DNA of 7,355 bases from RGIG250 sp964540025 (GCA_964540025.1 CAZIKQ010000068.1:1-7355); one strand, 5' to 3'; counted from the stretch's first letter, positions 1-4,943 are shown. Translations and numbers: made by a program. The notes: generated by a model not told the origin, from the sequence alone.

Positions 1-105
1 GAAATGCTCAGGGAACTGGTCCGGGACGGAATTTTGACCATCAAGGAAGCGGCAAAGCGAGCCGGACTTTCAGAAGAATTATTCAGAAAACAGGCCATGC
101 TTTAA
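1..105 (+). CDS. C-terminal end of a probable Rpn/PD-(D/E)XK nuclease-transposase family protein (partial)
   Basis: The gene is cut by the window edge. Reading frame 1 is open from base 1 to a TAA at 103-105 and gives 34 residues. The tail contains the segments EMLRELVRDG, LTIKEAAKRAG and LSEELFRKQ. This 'short helix, then IKEAAKRAGLS..E' pattern is what I associate with the C-terminus of Rpn-type recombination-promoting nucleases and related putative transposases, where a small helix-turn-helix-like segment follows the nuclease core. No catalytic part is visible, so the family call rests on the tail alone. A rho-independent terminator follows 47 bp downstream, so this gene is transcriptionally separate from the decarboxylase unit. 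Any other protein ending in a small helical DNA-binding tail is possible. Confidence 0.5.
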   Translation, partial: EMLRELVRDGILTIKEAAKRAGLSEELFRKQAML

Positions 106-151
106 CAAGGCTGGCGTCGCTTTCGCCGTCCACCCCCCTTGCTCACAACCC

Positions 152-183
152 CGCCTCCCTGTCAAGGGGAGGCGAATTTTTTT
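152..183 (+). terminator. Rho-independent terminator of the upstream gene
   Basis: An 8-bp perfect GC-rich stem (CGCCTCCC at 152-159, GGGAGGCG at 167-174) has a 7-nt loop and is followed by AA and seven T residues (177-183). It separates the partial gene at the left edge from the promoter at 203-229. The stem sequence resembles the CCTCCCC/GGGGAGG arms of the intergenic repeats near 3810, so it may derive from that family. Confidence 0.85.
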
Positions 184-202
184 CAGTATATTTTCATTTC
201 GC

Positions 203-229
203 TTGACAGTGAAAATAATTTGTTATAAT
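203..229 (+). promoter_or_regulatory. Promoter of the decarboxylase-transporter unit
   Basis: The -35 box is a perfect TTGACA (203-208) and the -10 box a perfect TATAAT (224-229). The spacer is 15 bp, shorter than the usual 17, but the -10 carries the extended TGn motif (TGT at 221-223), which can compensate. Transcription would begin near 236. No other convincing promoter lies between here and the delta-subunit start at 599, so the transcript should carry a leader of about 360 nt. Confidence 0.75.
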
Positions 230-235
230 CTATCA

Positions 236-598
236 CATAGGTGGAGAAGGATGTCCTTTGCGGGACACGAGGCAGAGGCGTCCTTTTCCGGAGCTAATTC
301 ATATTCATAACTGCCCGCGCGCGGCTGTTGGGTGGAGGAGCCTTGGCTCCCGGCCGCTGCAAAGGCACCGGAGTGGTGAGCCGGACGGAACTCACGAAAC
401 GGACGGATTTGCTCGTGGAGCGAAAGCCGGCCCGGTAGCTTCGGCAGTCCGCCAGGAAGCCGGCAGATGGACGATAGGTCTTGCCGGGGACTGGAATGAA
501 AGGGGGAGAGATGGCAGCAGTCCGAAGGGACTGCATTTCCGTGGTCGTTATTATCAGCCCGATTGACAGTCGGGCAATCAGATGAGGTGAAAAACTCT
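236..598 (+). promoter_or_regulatory. Long, highly structured 5' leader RNA of unknown class
   Basis: Between the promoter and the delta-subunit ribosome binding site lie about 360 nt that do not look coding. Hairpins read by eye are: (1) a 9-bp stem 243-251/281-289 (one G-U) enclosing TGTCC/GGACA at 252-256/263-267; (2) GCGGCTG near 321-327 with CGGCCGC near 351-357, enclosing a GGAGC/GCTCC hairpin; (3) GTGAG/CTCAC at 376-380/391-395; (4) a compound stem 426-464, GCCGG/CCGGC outside and GGC/GCC inside; (5) a 7-bp hairpin 517-523/528-534 with a GAAG loop; (6) GCCCGA/TCGGGC at 557-562/570-575, ending 8 nt before the Shine-Dalgarno. There is no T-run, so control, if any, would act on translation or stability. 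I looked for, and did not find, T-box, cobalamin, TPP, glycine, c-di-GMP, RNase P or tmRNA signatures. It may be a new leader class, or simply a stabilising 5' UTR. Confidence 0.6.
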
Positions 599-943
599 AT
601 GGGAAACATTCAATTGGGTGTAACAATCATGTTGATCAACATGACCATCGTATTTGCCGTACTGTTTGGTCTGTGCATCATGATTCGCATCATCCACGCT
701 GTTGATCCTACCAACAAAAAAAAAGAGGTAGCGCCTGCTGCTAAGGCCGCCGCCCCTGCACCGGCTCCGGTCGCCGCGCCCGTTGCTGCGCCGAAGGCTG
801 ACAACAGTGCTGTAATCGCTGTTATTGCCGCTGCTGTTGCTGCTTACGAAGGTGACGATGTAAAGATCGTAACCGTTCGTCCGGTGGAATCTACCACTTG
901 GAAGAATGCCGGCCGCGCCGTCGGTATCGCCAACAAGGTATGA
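599..943 (+). CDS. Sodium-translocating decarboxylase delta subunit (OadG/MmdD/GcdD family)
   Basis: This is the small membrane-anchor subunit of a biotin-dependent sodium pump; in the family it holds the soluble carboxyltransferase and biotin carrier on the membrane beta subunit. The protein has 114 residues. One N-terminal transmembrane helix spans about 7-32, followed by a basic NKKKE stop-transfer stretch, an Ala/Pro-rich flexible linker (about 44-66), and the conserved C-terminal patch AVIAVIAAAVAAY (71-83) with W101 and AGR (104-106). Length and layout match methylmalonyl-CoA or glutaconyl-CoA decarboxylase delta chains. The frame is open from an upstream ATG at 563, but the ATG at 599 is preferred: GAGGTGA (584-590) lies 8 nt before it, and the added residues would not resemble the family N-terminus. 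The substrate cannot be assigned from this subunit. It is the first gene of the unit; the beta gene begins 58 bp downstream. Confidence 0.88.
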   Translation: MGNIQLGVTIMLINMTIVFAVLFGLCIMIRIIHAVDPTNKKKEVAPAAKAAAPAPAPVAAPVAAPKADNSAVIAVIAAAVAAYEGDDVKIVTVRPVESTTWKNAGRAVGIANKV

Positions 944-950
944 TAAGTAG

Positions 951-980
951 GGCTAACCACCAAAAACCTGTTGGTTAGTC
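951..980 (+). other. Intercistronic hairpin between delta and beta genes
   Basis: GGCTAACCA (951-959) pairs with TGGTTAGTC (972-980) in a 9-bp stem (one G-U) with a 12-nt loop. It begins 7 nt after the delta stop and ends 3 nt before the AAGGAGGA ribosome binding site of the beta gene (984-991). There is no T-run, so it is not a terminator. Its position suits an RNA processing or stability element that sets the ratio of the two subunits; that role is inferred. Confidence 0.6.
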
Positions 981-1001
981 GCTAAGGAGGAATTATCTAA
1001 T

Positions 1002-2144
1002 ATGGGTATTTTTGACGCATTCGGTACAGCCCTCCAGGCTCTGTGGCATGACTCTGGTTTCTATAGCCTGACCATGGGAAATGTCATCATGATGCTCGTC
1101 GGCTGCATTCTGATGTACATGGCTTTCGCCAAAGAGTTTGAGCCGCTTCTGCTCGGCCCGATCTCCTTTGGCTGCATTATCGCTAACTTCCCTGCTACCC
1201 ACATGCTGGACGAGCCAGGCGCTATGCAGCTCATCAGCTTCGGTATCAAATACGAGGTATTCCCGCCGCTGATTTTCATGGGTGTAGGCGCTATGACCGA
1301 CTTTGGCCCGTTGCTTGCGAACCCGAACACTATCCTGCTGGGCGCGGCCGCTCAGTTAGGCGTGTTCATCGCCCTCTTCGGCGCCATGGCTCTCGGCTTC
1401 ACCCCGCATCAGGCTTCCGCTATCGGTATCATCGGCGGCGCTGATGGCCCAACCGCCATCTATATGTCCGCCAAGATGGCTCCGGAGCTCCTGGGCGCTA
1501 TTGCCGTTGCCGCTTACTCCTACATGTCTCTCGTTCCCCTGATTCAGCCGCCTATTATGATGGCGTTCACCACCAAGGCTGAGCGTTGCATCCGCATGGG
1601 TCAGCTCCGTCAGGTTTCCAAGTTCGAGAAGATCGTTTTCCCGGTTGTCTGCACCATCGTGATCAGCCTCCTGCTTCCGCCGGTGGCCGCTCTTATCGCC
1701 ATGCTCATGCTGGGCAACCTGCTCCGCGAGTCCGGCGTAACTGATCGTCTCAGCGACACCGCTCAGAACGCGCTCTGCAACATCGTCACCATCTTCCTGG
1801 GTACCGGTACTGGTATGACCATGAACGCTGATGACTTCCTCAGGCTCCAGACCATCGAGATTATCTGCCTTGGTCTCGTGGCCTTCGCTGGCGGCACCTG
1901 GGCCGGCCTCATGTTCGCCAAGCTCATGAATCTGGTCATGGGCGGCACCATCAACCCGCTCATCGGCTCTGCCGGCGTATCCGCCGTTCCCATGGCGGCC
2001 CGCGTCAGCCAGGTTGTCGGTCAGAAGTCCTGCCCGGGCAACTTCCTCCTGATGCAGGCCATGGGCCCGAACGTAGCCGGCGTTATCGGTACCGCTGTTG
2101 CCGCCGGCGCTATGCTGGCTATCCTCGGTACCCCGAACAAGTAA
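1002..2144 (+). CDS. Sodium-translocating decarboxylase beta subunit (OadB/MmdB/GcdB family)
   Basis: This integral membrane subunit decarboxylates carboxybiotin and exports sodium in exchange for a proton. At 380 residues it is close to glutaconyl-CoA and methylmalonyl-CoA decarboxylase beta chains and shorter than Klebsiella OadB (about 433). The hallmark GIIGGADGPTAIYM (142-155) contains Asp148. With a constant offset of 55, every sodium-pathway residue I recall from Klebsiella OadB is present: D203 is D148, Y229 is Y174, N373 is N318, G377 is G322, S382 is S327 and R389 is R334. AYSYMSLVPLIQPPIM (171-186) and NPLIGSAGVSAVPMAARVSQ (318-337) are intact, so the pump channel should work. The ATG at 1002 follows AAGGAGGA (984-991). 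Neither the carboxyltransferase (alpha) nor the biotin carrier is adjacent. The choice between methylmalonyl-CoA, glutaconyl-CoA and oxaloacetate cannot be made here. Codon choice (GGT/GGC, CGT/CGC, many C-ending codons) suggests high expression. Confidence 0.95.
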   Translation: MGIFDAFGTALQALWHDSGFYSLTMGNVIMMLVGCILMYMAFAKEFEPLLLGPISFGCIIANFPATHMLDEPGAMQLISFGIKYEVFPPLIFMGVGAMTDFGPLLANPNTILLGAAAQLGVFIALFGAMALGFTPHQASAIGIIGGADGPTAIYMSAKMAPELLGAIAVAAYSYMSLVPLIQPPIMMAFTTKAERCIRMGQLRQVSKFEKIVFPVVCTIVISLLLPPVAALIAMLMLGNLLRESGVTDRLSDTAQNALCNIVTIFLGTGTGMTMNADDFLRLQTIEIICLGLVAFAGGTWAGLMFAKLMNLVMGGTINPLIGSAGVSAVPMAARVSQVVGQKSCPGNFLLMQAMGPNVAGVIGTAVAAGAMLAILGTPNK

Positions 2145-2297
2145 TCCCCCTTGGGTTACTCGTTCAATCAGGCGTCGCTCCGGCGATGATCGATCCCTGA
2201 AATTTTTATACAGCCCGGCGGTCCTCCGGGATTGCCGGATCCTGTAGATTTTTGTTTGTGTGTTTAGAGCATCTTTCAAATACATAGGAGGGTTATT
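2145..2297 (+). other. Structured spacer between beta subunit and permease genes
   Basis: This 153-bp spacer holds two short hairpins: CGTCGC/GCGATG (2173-2178/2183-2188, loop TCCG) and CCCGG/CCGGG (2214-2218/2226-2230), the latter competing with CCGGC/GCCGG (2215-2219/2234-2238). Short T-runs at 2203-2207 and near 2249-2253 lie 11-15 nt beyond the stems, too far for a standard terminator. I see no clear promoter. The permease is therefore probably read from the upstream promoter, perhaps at a reduced level. The ribosome binding site AGGAGGG (2286-2292) lies 5 nt before the ATG. Confidence 0.4.
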
Positions 2298-3584
2298 ATG
2301 TCAAAAGCAGTGCAGTGCTTAATCGTGCTGGCTGTAGTCGCTATCTGCTTCGTAACGGAGATTATTCCTCTGGCAGTTACCGCTATGGCTGGCGCTACCG
2401 CTTGCGGCGTGCTGGGCTTCGTCCCGGTTAAGACCACTTACAACGGCCTGGCCAACTCCACCGTTGTGCTCTTCGCCGCCATGTTCGTTCTTTCATCTGC
2501 TATGTTCAAGACCGGTCTTGCTCAGAAGATTGGTATCACCGTTGTTAATGCCGTTGGTTCCGGCGAAAACGCCCTTATGATCGGCGTTATGGGTATCACT
2601 TCCGCCCTGTCCGCCGTCTGCTCCAACACCGGTACCGCAGCCGCTCTTCTCCCGGTTGTCGTAGGTATCTGCGAGACCTCCGGCCTCTCCAAGAAGCGTC
2701 AGCTCATGGCCATGGCCTTTGCGGCCGGTTCCGGCGGCATCATCACCCTGATCGGTACTCCCCCGAACATCATCGCCTCCGGCGCCCTCGGCGCTGCCGG
2801 TATGACGGAATTCGGCTTCTTCGAGTTCGCCTGGATCGGTATTCCTTTGGCTGCCGCTACCATCGCTTATATGGCTCTCATCGGCAAGCGCTTCTTCCCT
2901 GCCCGGGATGAAAAGACTGGCGAGGCCGGCGGTCTGGATGACGAGTTCGCCGCCGAAGCCAAGGCTGATGACGAAGATCCCAAGAAGCAGGCTATCGTCG
3001 GCTTCATGATGATCGCCGTTGTCGTCGTCATGGCTCTCAACCTGAAGGCTCTGCCCCTGCACGTGGCCGCTACCATCGGCGCTCTGCTCCTGGTTATCCT
3101 CAAGGTTGTCACCGTTAAAGATGCTTATGCCGGTATTGACTGGACCACCATCTTCCTCTTCGCCGGTATGATGACCGTTGCCTCCGCCATGAGCAAGACC
3201 GGCGCCGGCAAGCTCATCGCTGATCAGGTTGTTGGCGTTCTCGGCGGCTCCCCGAGCCCGATTTTCGTTACCGCCGTTCTCTTCACCCTGTCCTGCGTAC
3301 TGACCCAGTTCATGTCCAACACGGCTTCCGCCGCCCTGCTCTGCCCGATCGGTATTTCCATCGCTCAGTCCATCGGCGCTGACCCGCATGCGGTTCTTAT
3401 GGCTATCGCCGTTGCCGCTTCCTGCGCTTATGCAACTCCGGTTGGTACTCCGCCGAACACCCTGGTGCTTGGCCCTGGTGAATTCGCTTTCATGGACTAC
3501 ATGAAGTGCGGTATTCCTTTGATCATCGTTTCCTTCATCGTATCCCTTATCATCATCCCGATGGTATGGCCCTTCTTCCCCTGA
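2298..3584 (+). CDS. SLC13/DASS family sodium-coupled anion (probably dicarboxylate) permease
   Basis: This polytopic inner-membrane protein of 428 residues belongs to the divalent anion:sodium symporter family. It shows the family's two inverted halves, each with an SNT substrate/sodium motif followed by a GTPPN loop: SNTGTAAALLP (109-119) with GTPPN (153-157), and SNTASAALLCP (340-350) with GTPPN (384-388). The N-terminus includes TEIIPLAVTAM (20-30), a typical first-helix motif. A charged cytoplasmic loop (about 201-230, rich in D, E and K) separates the halves. Both SNT motifs are intact, so transport should be sodium coupled. Its place behind a sodium-pump beta gene suggests that it imports a carboxylate (succinate, citrate or similar) using the gradient made by the decarboxylase; this is inference. 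Sulfate or another anion cannot be excluded. The ATG at 2298 has a strong AGGAGGG site. Codon use matches the beta gene. Confidence 0.88.
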   Translation: MSKAVQCLIVLAVVAICFVTEIIPLAVTAMAGATACGVLGFVPVKTTYNGLANSTVVLFAAMFVLSSAMFKTGLAQKIGITVVNAVGSGENALMIGVMGITSALSAVCSNTGTAAALLPVVVGICETSGLSKKRQLMAMAFAAGSGGIITLIGTPPNIIASGALGAAGMTEFGFFEFAWIGIPLAAATIAYMALIGKRFFPARDEKTGEAGGLDDEFAAEAKADDEDPKKQAIVGFMMIAVVVVMALNLKALPLHVAATIGALLLVILKVVTVKDAYAGIDWTTIFLFAGMMTVASAMSKTGAGKLIADQVVGVLGGSPSPIFVTAVLFTLSCVLTQFMSNTASAALLCPIGISIAQSIGADPHAVLMAIAVAASCAYATPVGTPPNTLVLGPGEFAFMDYMKCGIPLIIVSFIVSLIIIPMVWPFFP

Positions 3585-3660
3585 TAGTCTGAGCTGTCAG
3601 GGAAGTCCGGGAAGCCCGACGAAAGCCTCGCTTTTGAGGGCTTGCGATTGAGACTTCTCG

Positions 3661-3749
3661 ATTGAAGGATTGAGCTTCAGGAATGAAGGATTGAGATGAA
3701 TGCTTCAGAGATGAAGGATTCGGATGATGCTTCAGGATTGAAGACTTAG
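3661..3749 (+). repeat. Imperfect tandem repeat, about 22-28 bp units
   Basis: There are three and a half diverged units: 3661-3682, 3683-3710, 3711-3736 and a partial at 3737-3749. Each begins AT(T)GAAGGATT and ends GCTTCAG. Length differences come from the GATGAAT/GATGAT middle, absent in the first unit. GAAG and CTTC within each unit can pair, so the array could fold as a row of small hairpins. It lies in the 3' untranslated part of the permease transcript, just ahead of the terminator. Confidence 0.65.
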
Positions 3750-3755
3750 CCAGAT

Positions 3756-3790
3756 AAAAAATTCCCTGCCGAAAGGCAGGGGATTTTTTT
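3756..3790 (+). terminator. Strong rho-independent terminator of the decarboxylase-permease unit
   Basis: CCCTGCC (3764-3770) and GGCAGGG (3775-3781) form a 7-bp stem closed by a GAAA tetraloop, followed by T residues at 3784-3790. The A-run at 3756-3761 can pair with the T-run, so the element can also work for minus-strand transcripts arriving from the toxin-antitoxin genes. It lies 179 bp beyond the permease stop. Confidence 0.9.
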
Positions 3791-3806
3791 CGTCTGATGA
3801 CAGATT

Positions 3807-3863
3807 CCACCGAAAGCCTCCCCTCTAGGGGAGGTGGCGGCGTAGCCGCCGGAGGGGTGACAG
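3807..3863 (-). repeat. Intergenic palindromic repeat, copy 1
   Basis: It contains two adjacent perfect hairpins, CCTCCCC/GGGGAGG (3817-3823/3828-3834) and GGCGGC/GCCGCC (3836-3841/3845-3850, loop GTA), enclosed by CACC (3808-3811) and GGTG (3856-3859). This gives a three-way-junction outline like copy 3 at 4052-4104, in the opposite orientation. I recall similar CTCCCCT...GGGGAG elements as high-copy intergenic repeats in Firmicutes and Negativicutes genomes. It encodes no transposase; its mobility is unknown. Confidence 0.7.
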
Positions 3864-3880
3864 ACCAACAGTCATTTTTG

Positions 3881-4034
3881 TAGGAGGTGGCGGCGTAGTG
3901 CGACTCCCTAAACTCTGCCATCGTTTTACGACTCGGCAATCGCTAAGGTCGTCTGCATGACACTCACTAAATTCGTCCATCGTTTCACTCGGACTCATTA
4001 AGTGAGTTAGTCAAGCCAGAGGGGTGACATACAA
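3881..4034 (-). repeat. Intergenic palindromic repeat, copy 2, split by 119 bp
   Basis: The left part, 3881-3898 (GGAGGTGGCGGCGTAG), matches 3830-3845 of copy 1. The right part, 4018-4032 (AGAGGGGTGACATAC), matches 3851-3865 of copy 1 at 13 of 15 bases. Between them, 3899-4017 replaces the CCGCC arm of copy 1. The inserted stretch has two related hairpin units: TGCC/GGCA at 3916-3919/3935-3938 and GTCC/GGAC at 3975-3978/3991-3994, sharing the CCATCGTTT core. The outer left hairpin of copy 1 (CCTCCCC) is missing here. Confidence 0.55.
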
Positions 4035-4051
4035 GCCGACTTGTATATTTT

Positions 4052-4104
4052 CACCTCTCAGTCAGTTACGCTGACAGCTCCCCTAAATGGGAGCCTGAGA
4101 GGTG
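4052..4104 (+). repeat. Intergenic palindromic repeat, copy 3, perfect three-way junction
   Basis: The outer stem CACCTCTCA (4052-4060) pairs perfectly with TGAGAGGTG (4096-4104), 9 bp. Inside are GTCAG/CTGAC (4061-4065/4071-4075, loop TTACG) and GCTCCC/GGGAGC (4077-4082/4089-4094, loop CTAAAT), with single unpaired A4076 and C4095. Nearly every base of this 53-bp element is accounted for by the fold. Confidence 0.8.
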
Positions 4105-4110
4105 GATTTT

Positions 4111-4163
4111 ACTTCTCAGGCTCCTGCGGAGCCAGTTCCCTTACAGGGGGCCTATCGGAAGGT
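4111..4163 (+). repeat. Intergenic palindromic repeat, copy 4 (degenerate)
   Basis: This has the same order of parts as copy 3 with other arm sequences: GGCTCC/GGAGCC (4119-4124/4128-4133, loop TGC), a weak CCCT/AGGG hairpin (4138-4141/4145-4148), and CTTC/GAAG as a short outer stem (4112-4115/4158-4161). It ends 8 bp from the antitoxin stop on the minus strand. The 6-bp hairpin may act as a weak 3' end for that transcript, although there is no T-run. Confidence 0.55.
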
Positions 4164-4171
4164 GTAGTCTT

Positions 4172-4456
4172 TCATCCGCGTTCCAGCGGGACTACGGCAA
4201 GGGTTTTTCCCAGTGGGGCCAATACTTTTAGAATAGTGTCAAGCTGAGGGCTTGTATATCCTTTTTCCATTCTGGCAATAACCGGCTGTTTTACGCCGCT
4301 GATTTCTTCCAGCTTCTTTTGGCTAAAGCCCTTTTCCTGTCTGGCCTTAATCATCTCGCCAATGAGAGCAACTCGAAGATCGCTCTCGGATATTTCCTCA
4401 GGAGTTAAAAATTTGTCGATAAATTCCAAAGCGTCTCTGCCGATAGCCTTATTCAT
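4172..4456 (-). CDS. XRE-family helix-turn-helix antitoxin (HigA-like)
   Basis: A DNA-binding antitoxin of 94 residues; it should bind and neutralise the toxin encoded just upstream and repress their shared promoter. The helix-turn-helix lies at about 43-66 (GFSQKKLEEISGVKQPVIAR), with the usual SQ..LA/E..SGV.Q..IAR.E spacing and E64-K65-G66. A helical N-terminal extension (about 8-40) and a short strand-like C-terminus (KTLAVVPLE, 84-92) match HigA proteins encoded after their toxin. The ATG at 4456 has AAGGA 9 nt upstream (plus positions 4466-4470). It starts 60 bp after the toxin stop on the same strand, so the pair is one operon in toxin-first order. The region is more AT-rich than its neighbours, which suggests acquisition by transfer. 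Confidence 0.88.
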   Translation of the reverse strand: MNKAIGRDALEFIDKFLTPEEISESDLRVALIGEMIKARQEKGFSQKKLEEISGVKQPVIARMEKGYTSPQLDTILKVLAPLGKTLAVVPLERG

Positions 4457-4516
4457 AATCTCACATCCTTATTTTAGTTTATTTCGTTGATTTTAATCAT
4501 ACCCTCAGCCAAATTT

Positions 4517-4870
4517 TCAGCTGCGGTTTTCTCTCAAATCTGCCAGTTCTCTTTTGGCCTTTTCAATTTCTCTTGCGGGGGTCTTAGTTGTTTTCTTCAT
4601 AAAATGATGCAATAATACATAACTTCCATTGTGCCACGCAACAAATAGTATTCTGTCCCGAAGCGGTCTAAGCTCCCATATTCCGCCATCAAGGTGCTTC
4701 ATATAAGGTTCTCCCGCTTGTGTTCCGTACTCGCTCAAAACTTTAATATATTCTCTTATCTTTTTTAGCTTTATCCGGCTGTCCTTGTCGTTTTTATTTG
4801 CCAATTCTGTTATATATTCGGCGATTGGTTCTCTGCCATCTCTGGTTTTGTAGAAACGTACCTCATACAA
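4517..4870 (-). CDS. RelE/HigB-type toxin (phage Gp49-like family)
   Basis: This is a probable ribosome-dependent mRNA interferase of a type II toxin-antitoxin system, 117 residues from a TTG start at 4870. The protein begins LYEVRFYKTRDGREPIAEYI, the common opening of Gp49-like HigB toxins, and carries YMKHLDGGIWELRPL (56-70), RILFVAW (73-79) and HHFMKKTTKTPAREIEKAKR (88-107), the conserved core and C-terminal basic helix. A longer frame starts at a GTG at 4897, but that codon overlaps the -10 box of the promoter, and the AAGGAGG site (plus 4881-4887) would lie inside the coding part. The TTG at 4870, 10 nt after AAGGAGG, is therefore the better start. All family residues I can recognise are present, so the toxin is probably active. 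Its antitoxin follows 60 bp downstream. Confidence 0.87.
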   Translation of the reverse strand: MYEVRFYKTRDGREPIAEYITELANKNDKDSRIKLKKIREYIKVLSEYGTQAGEPYMKHLDGGIWELRPLRDRILFVAWHNGSYVLLHHFMKKTTKTPAREIEKAKRELADLRENRS

Positions 4871-4895
4871 GATCAACCTCCCTCCTTCTATCCAC

Positions 4896-4924
4896 ACTAT
4901 ACTTAAAAGTTATTACCCCGTCAA
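4896..4924 (-). promoter_or_regulatory. Promoter of the toxin-antitoxin operon
   Basis: On the minus strand the -35 is TTGACG (plus 4919-4924) and the -10 is TATAGT (plus 4896-4901), with an ideal 17-bp spacer. Transcription would start near 4889, giving a very short leader that still includes the ribosome binding site at 4881-4887. This placement decides the toxin start in favour of the TTG at 4870. Confidence 0.8.
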
Positions 4925-4943
4925 GTATTTTTCAGTTATTACC
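4908..4943 (-). promoter_or_regulatory. Paired direct repeats, candidate antitoxin operator
   Basis: AGTTATTACC occurs twice, at 4908-4917 and 4934-4943, 26 bp apart start to start. One copy fills the spacer between the -10 and -35 boxes, the other lies just upstream of the -35. This is where an autorepressing HigA dimer would bind, but direct rather than inverted repeats are less usual for this family, so binding is a guess. Confidence 0.45.

Larger units (their letters stand above)
3585..4171. other. Gene-free intergenic region packed with repeats
   Basis: No plausible gene lies in these 587 bp. From left to right the region holds small hairpins (CGGG/CCCG at 3608-3618; AAGCCTC/GAGGGCTT at 3623-3643), the tandem repeat at 3661-3749, the terminator at 3756-3790, and four repeat elements between 3807 and 4163. 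Short open frames here, such as 4041-4247 plus and 3553-3939 minus, are made of the repeats themselves and have no protein-like composition or ribosome binding site. Confidence 0.7.

Noticed and set aside
501..540. GGGGGAGAG...CCGAAGGGAC similarity to a glycine riboswitch
   Set aside because: The rest of the aptamer, including the GAAACTCTCAGG-like segment and paired aptamer, is missing.
258..566. 102-codon plus-strand open frame in the leader (and minus-strand frames 223-609 and 294-536)
   Set aside because: The composition is not protein-like (many R, G, H, P with no motif), there is no ribosome binding site, and the region is filled with RNA stems. GC-rich DNA has few stop codons by chance.
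557..580. Hairpin before the delta gene as a rho-independent terminator or attenuator
   Set aside because: No T-run follows; the sequence after the stem is AATCAGATGAGGTG, which contains the ribosome binding site.
1356..2285. 309-codon minus-strand open frame across the beta subunit gene
   Set aside because: It is antisense to a gene with fully conserved family motifs. Its His/Gly/Glu-rich composition is what strongly biased codons give when read backwards.
2493..3389. 298-codon minus-strand open frame across the permease gene
   Set aside because: It is a reverse-strand shadow of biased codons in the permease, Gly/Asp/His-rich with no recognisable domain.
3661..3749. Tandem repeat as a CRISPR array
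   Set aside because: Units are only 22-28 bp, abut without unique spacers, and diverge from each other; no cas gene is present.
3807..4163. Repeat cluster as an insertion sequence
   Set aside because: No transposase frame or long terminal inverted repeats bound the region; the elements are short and non-coding.
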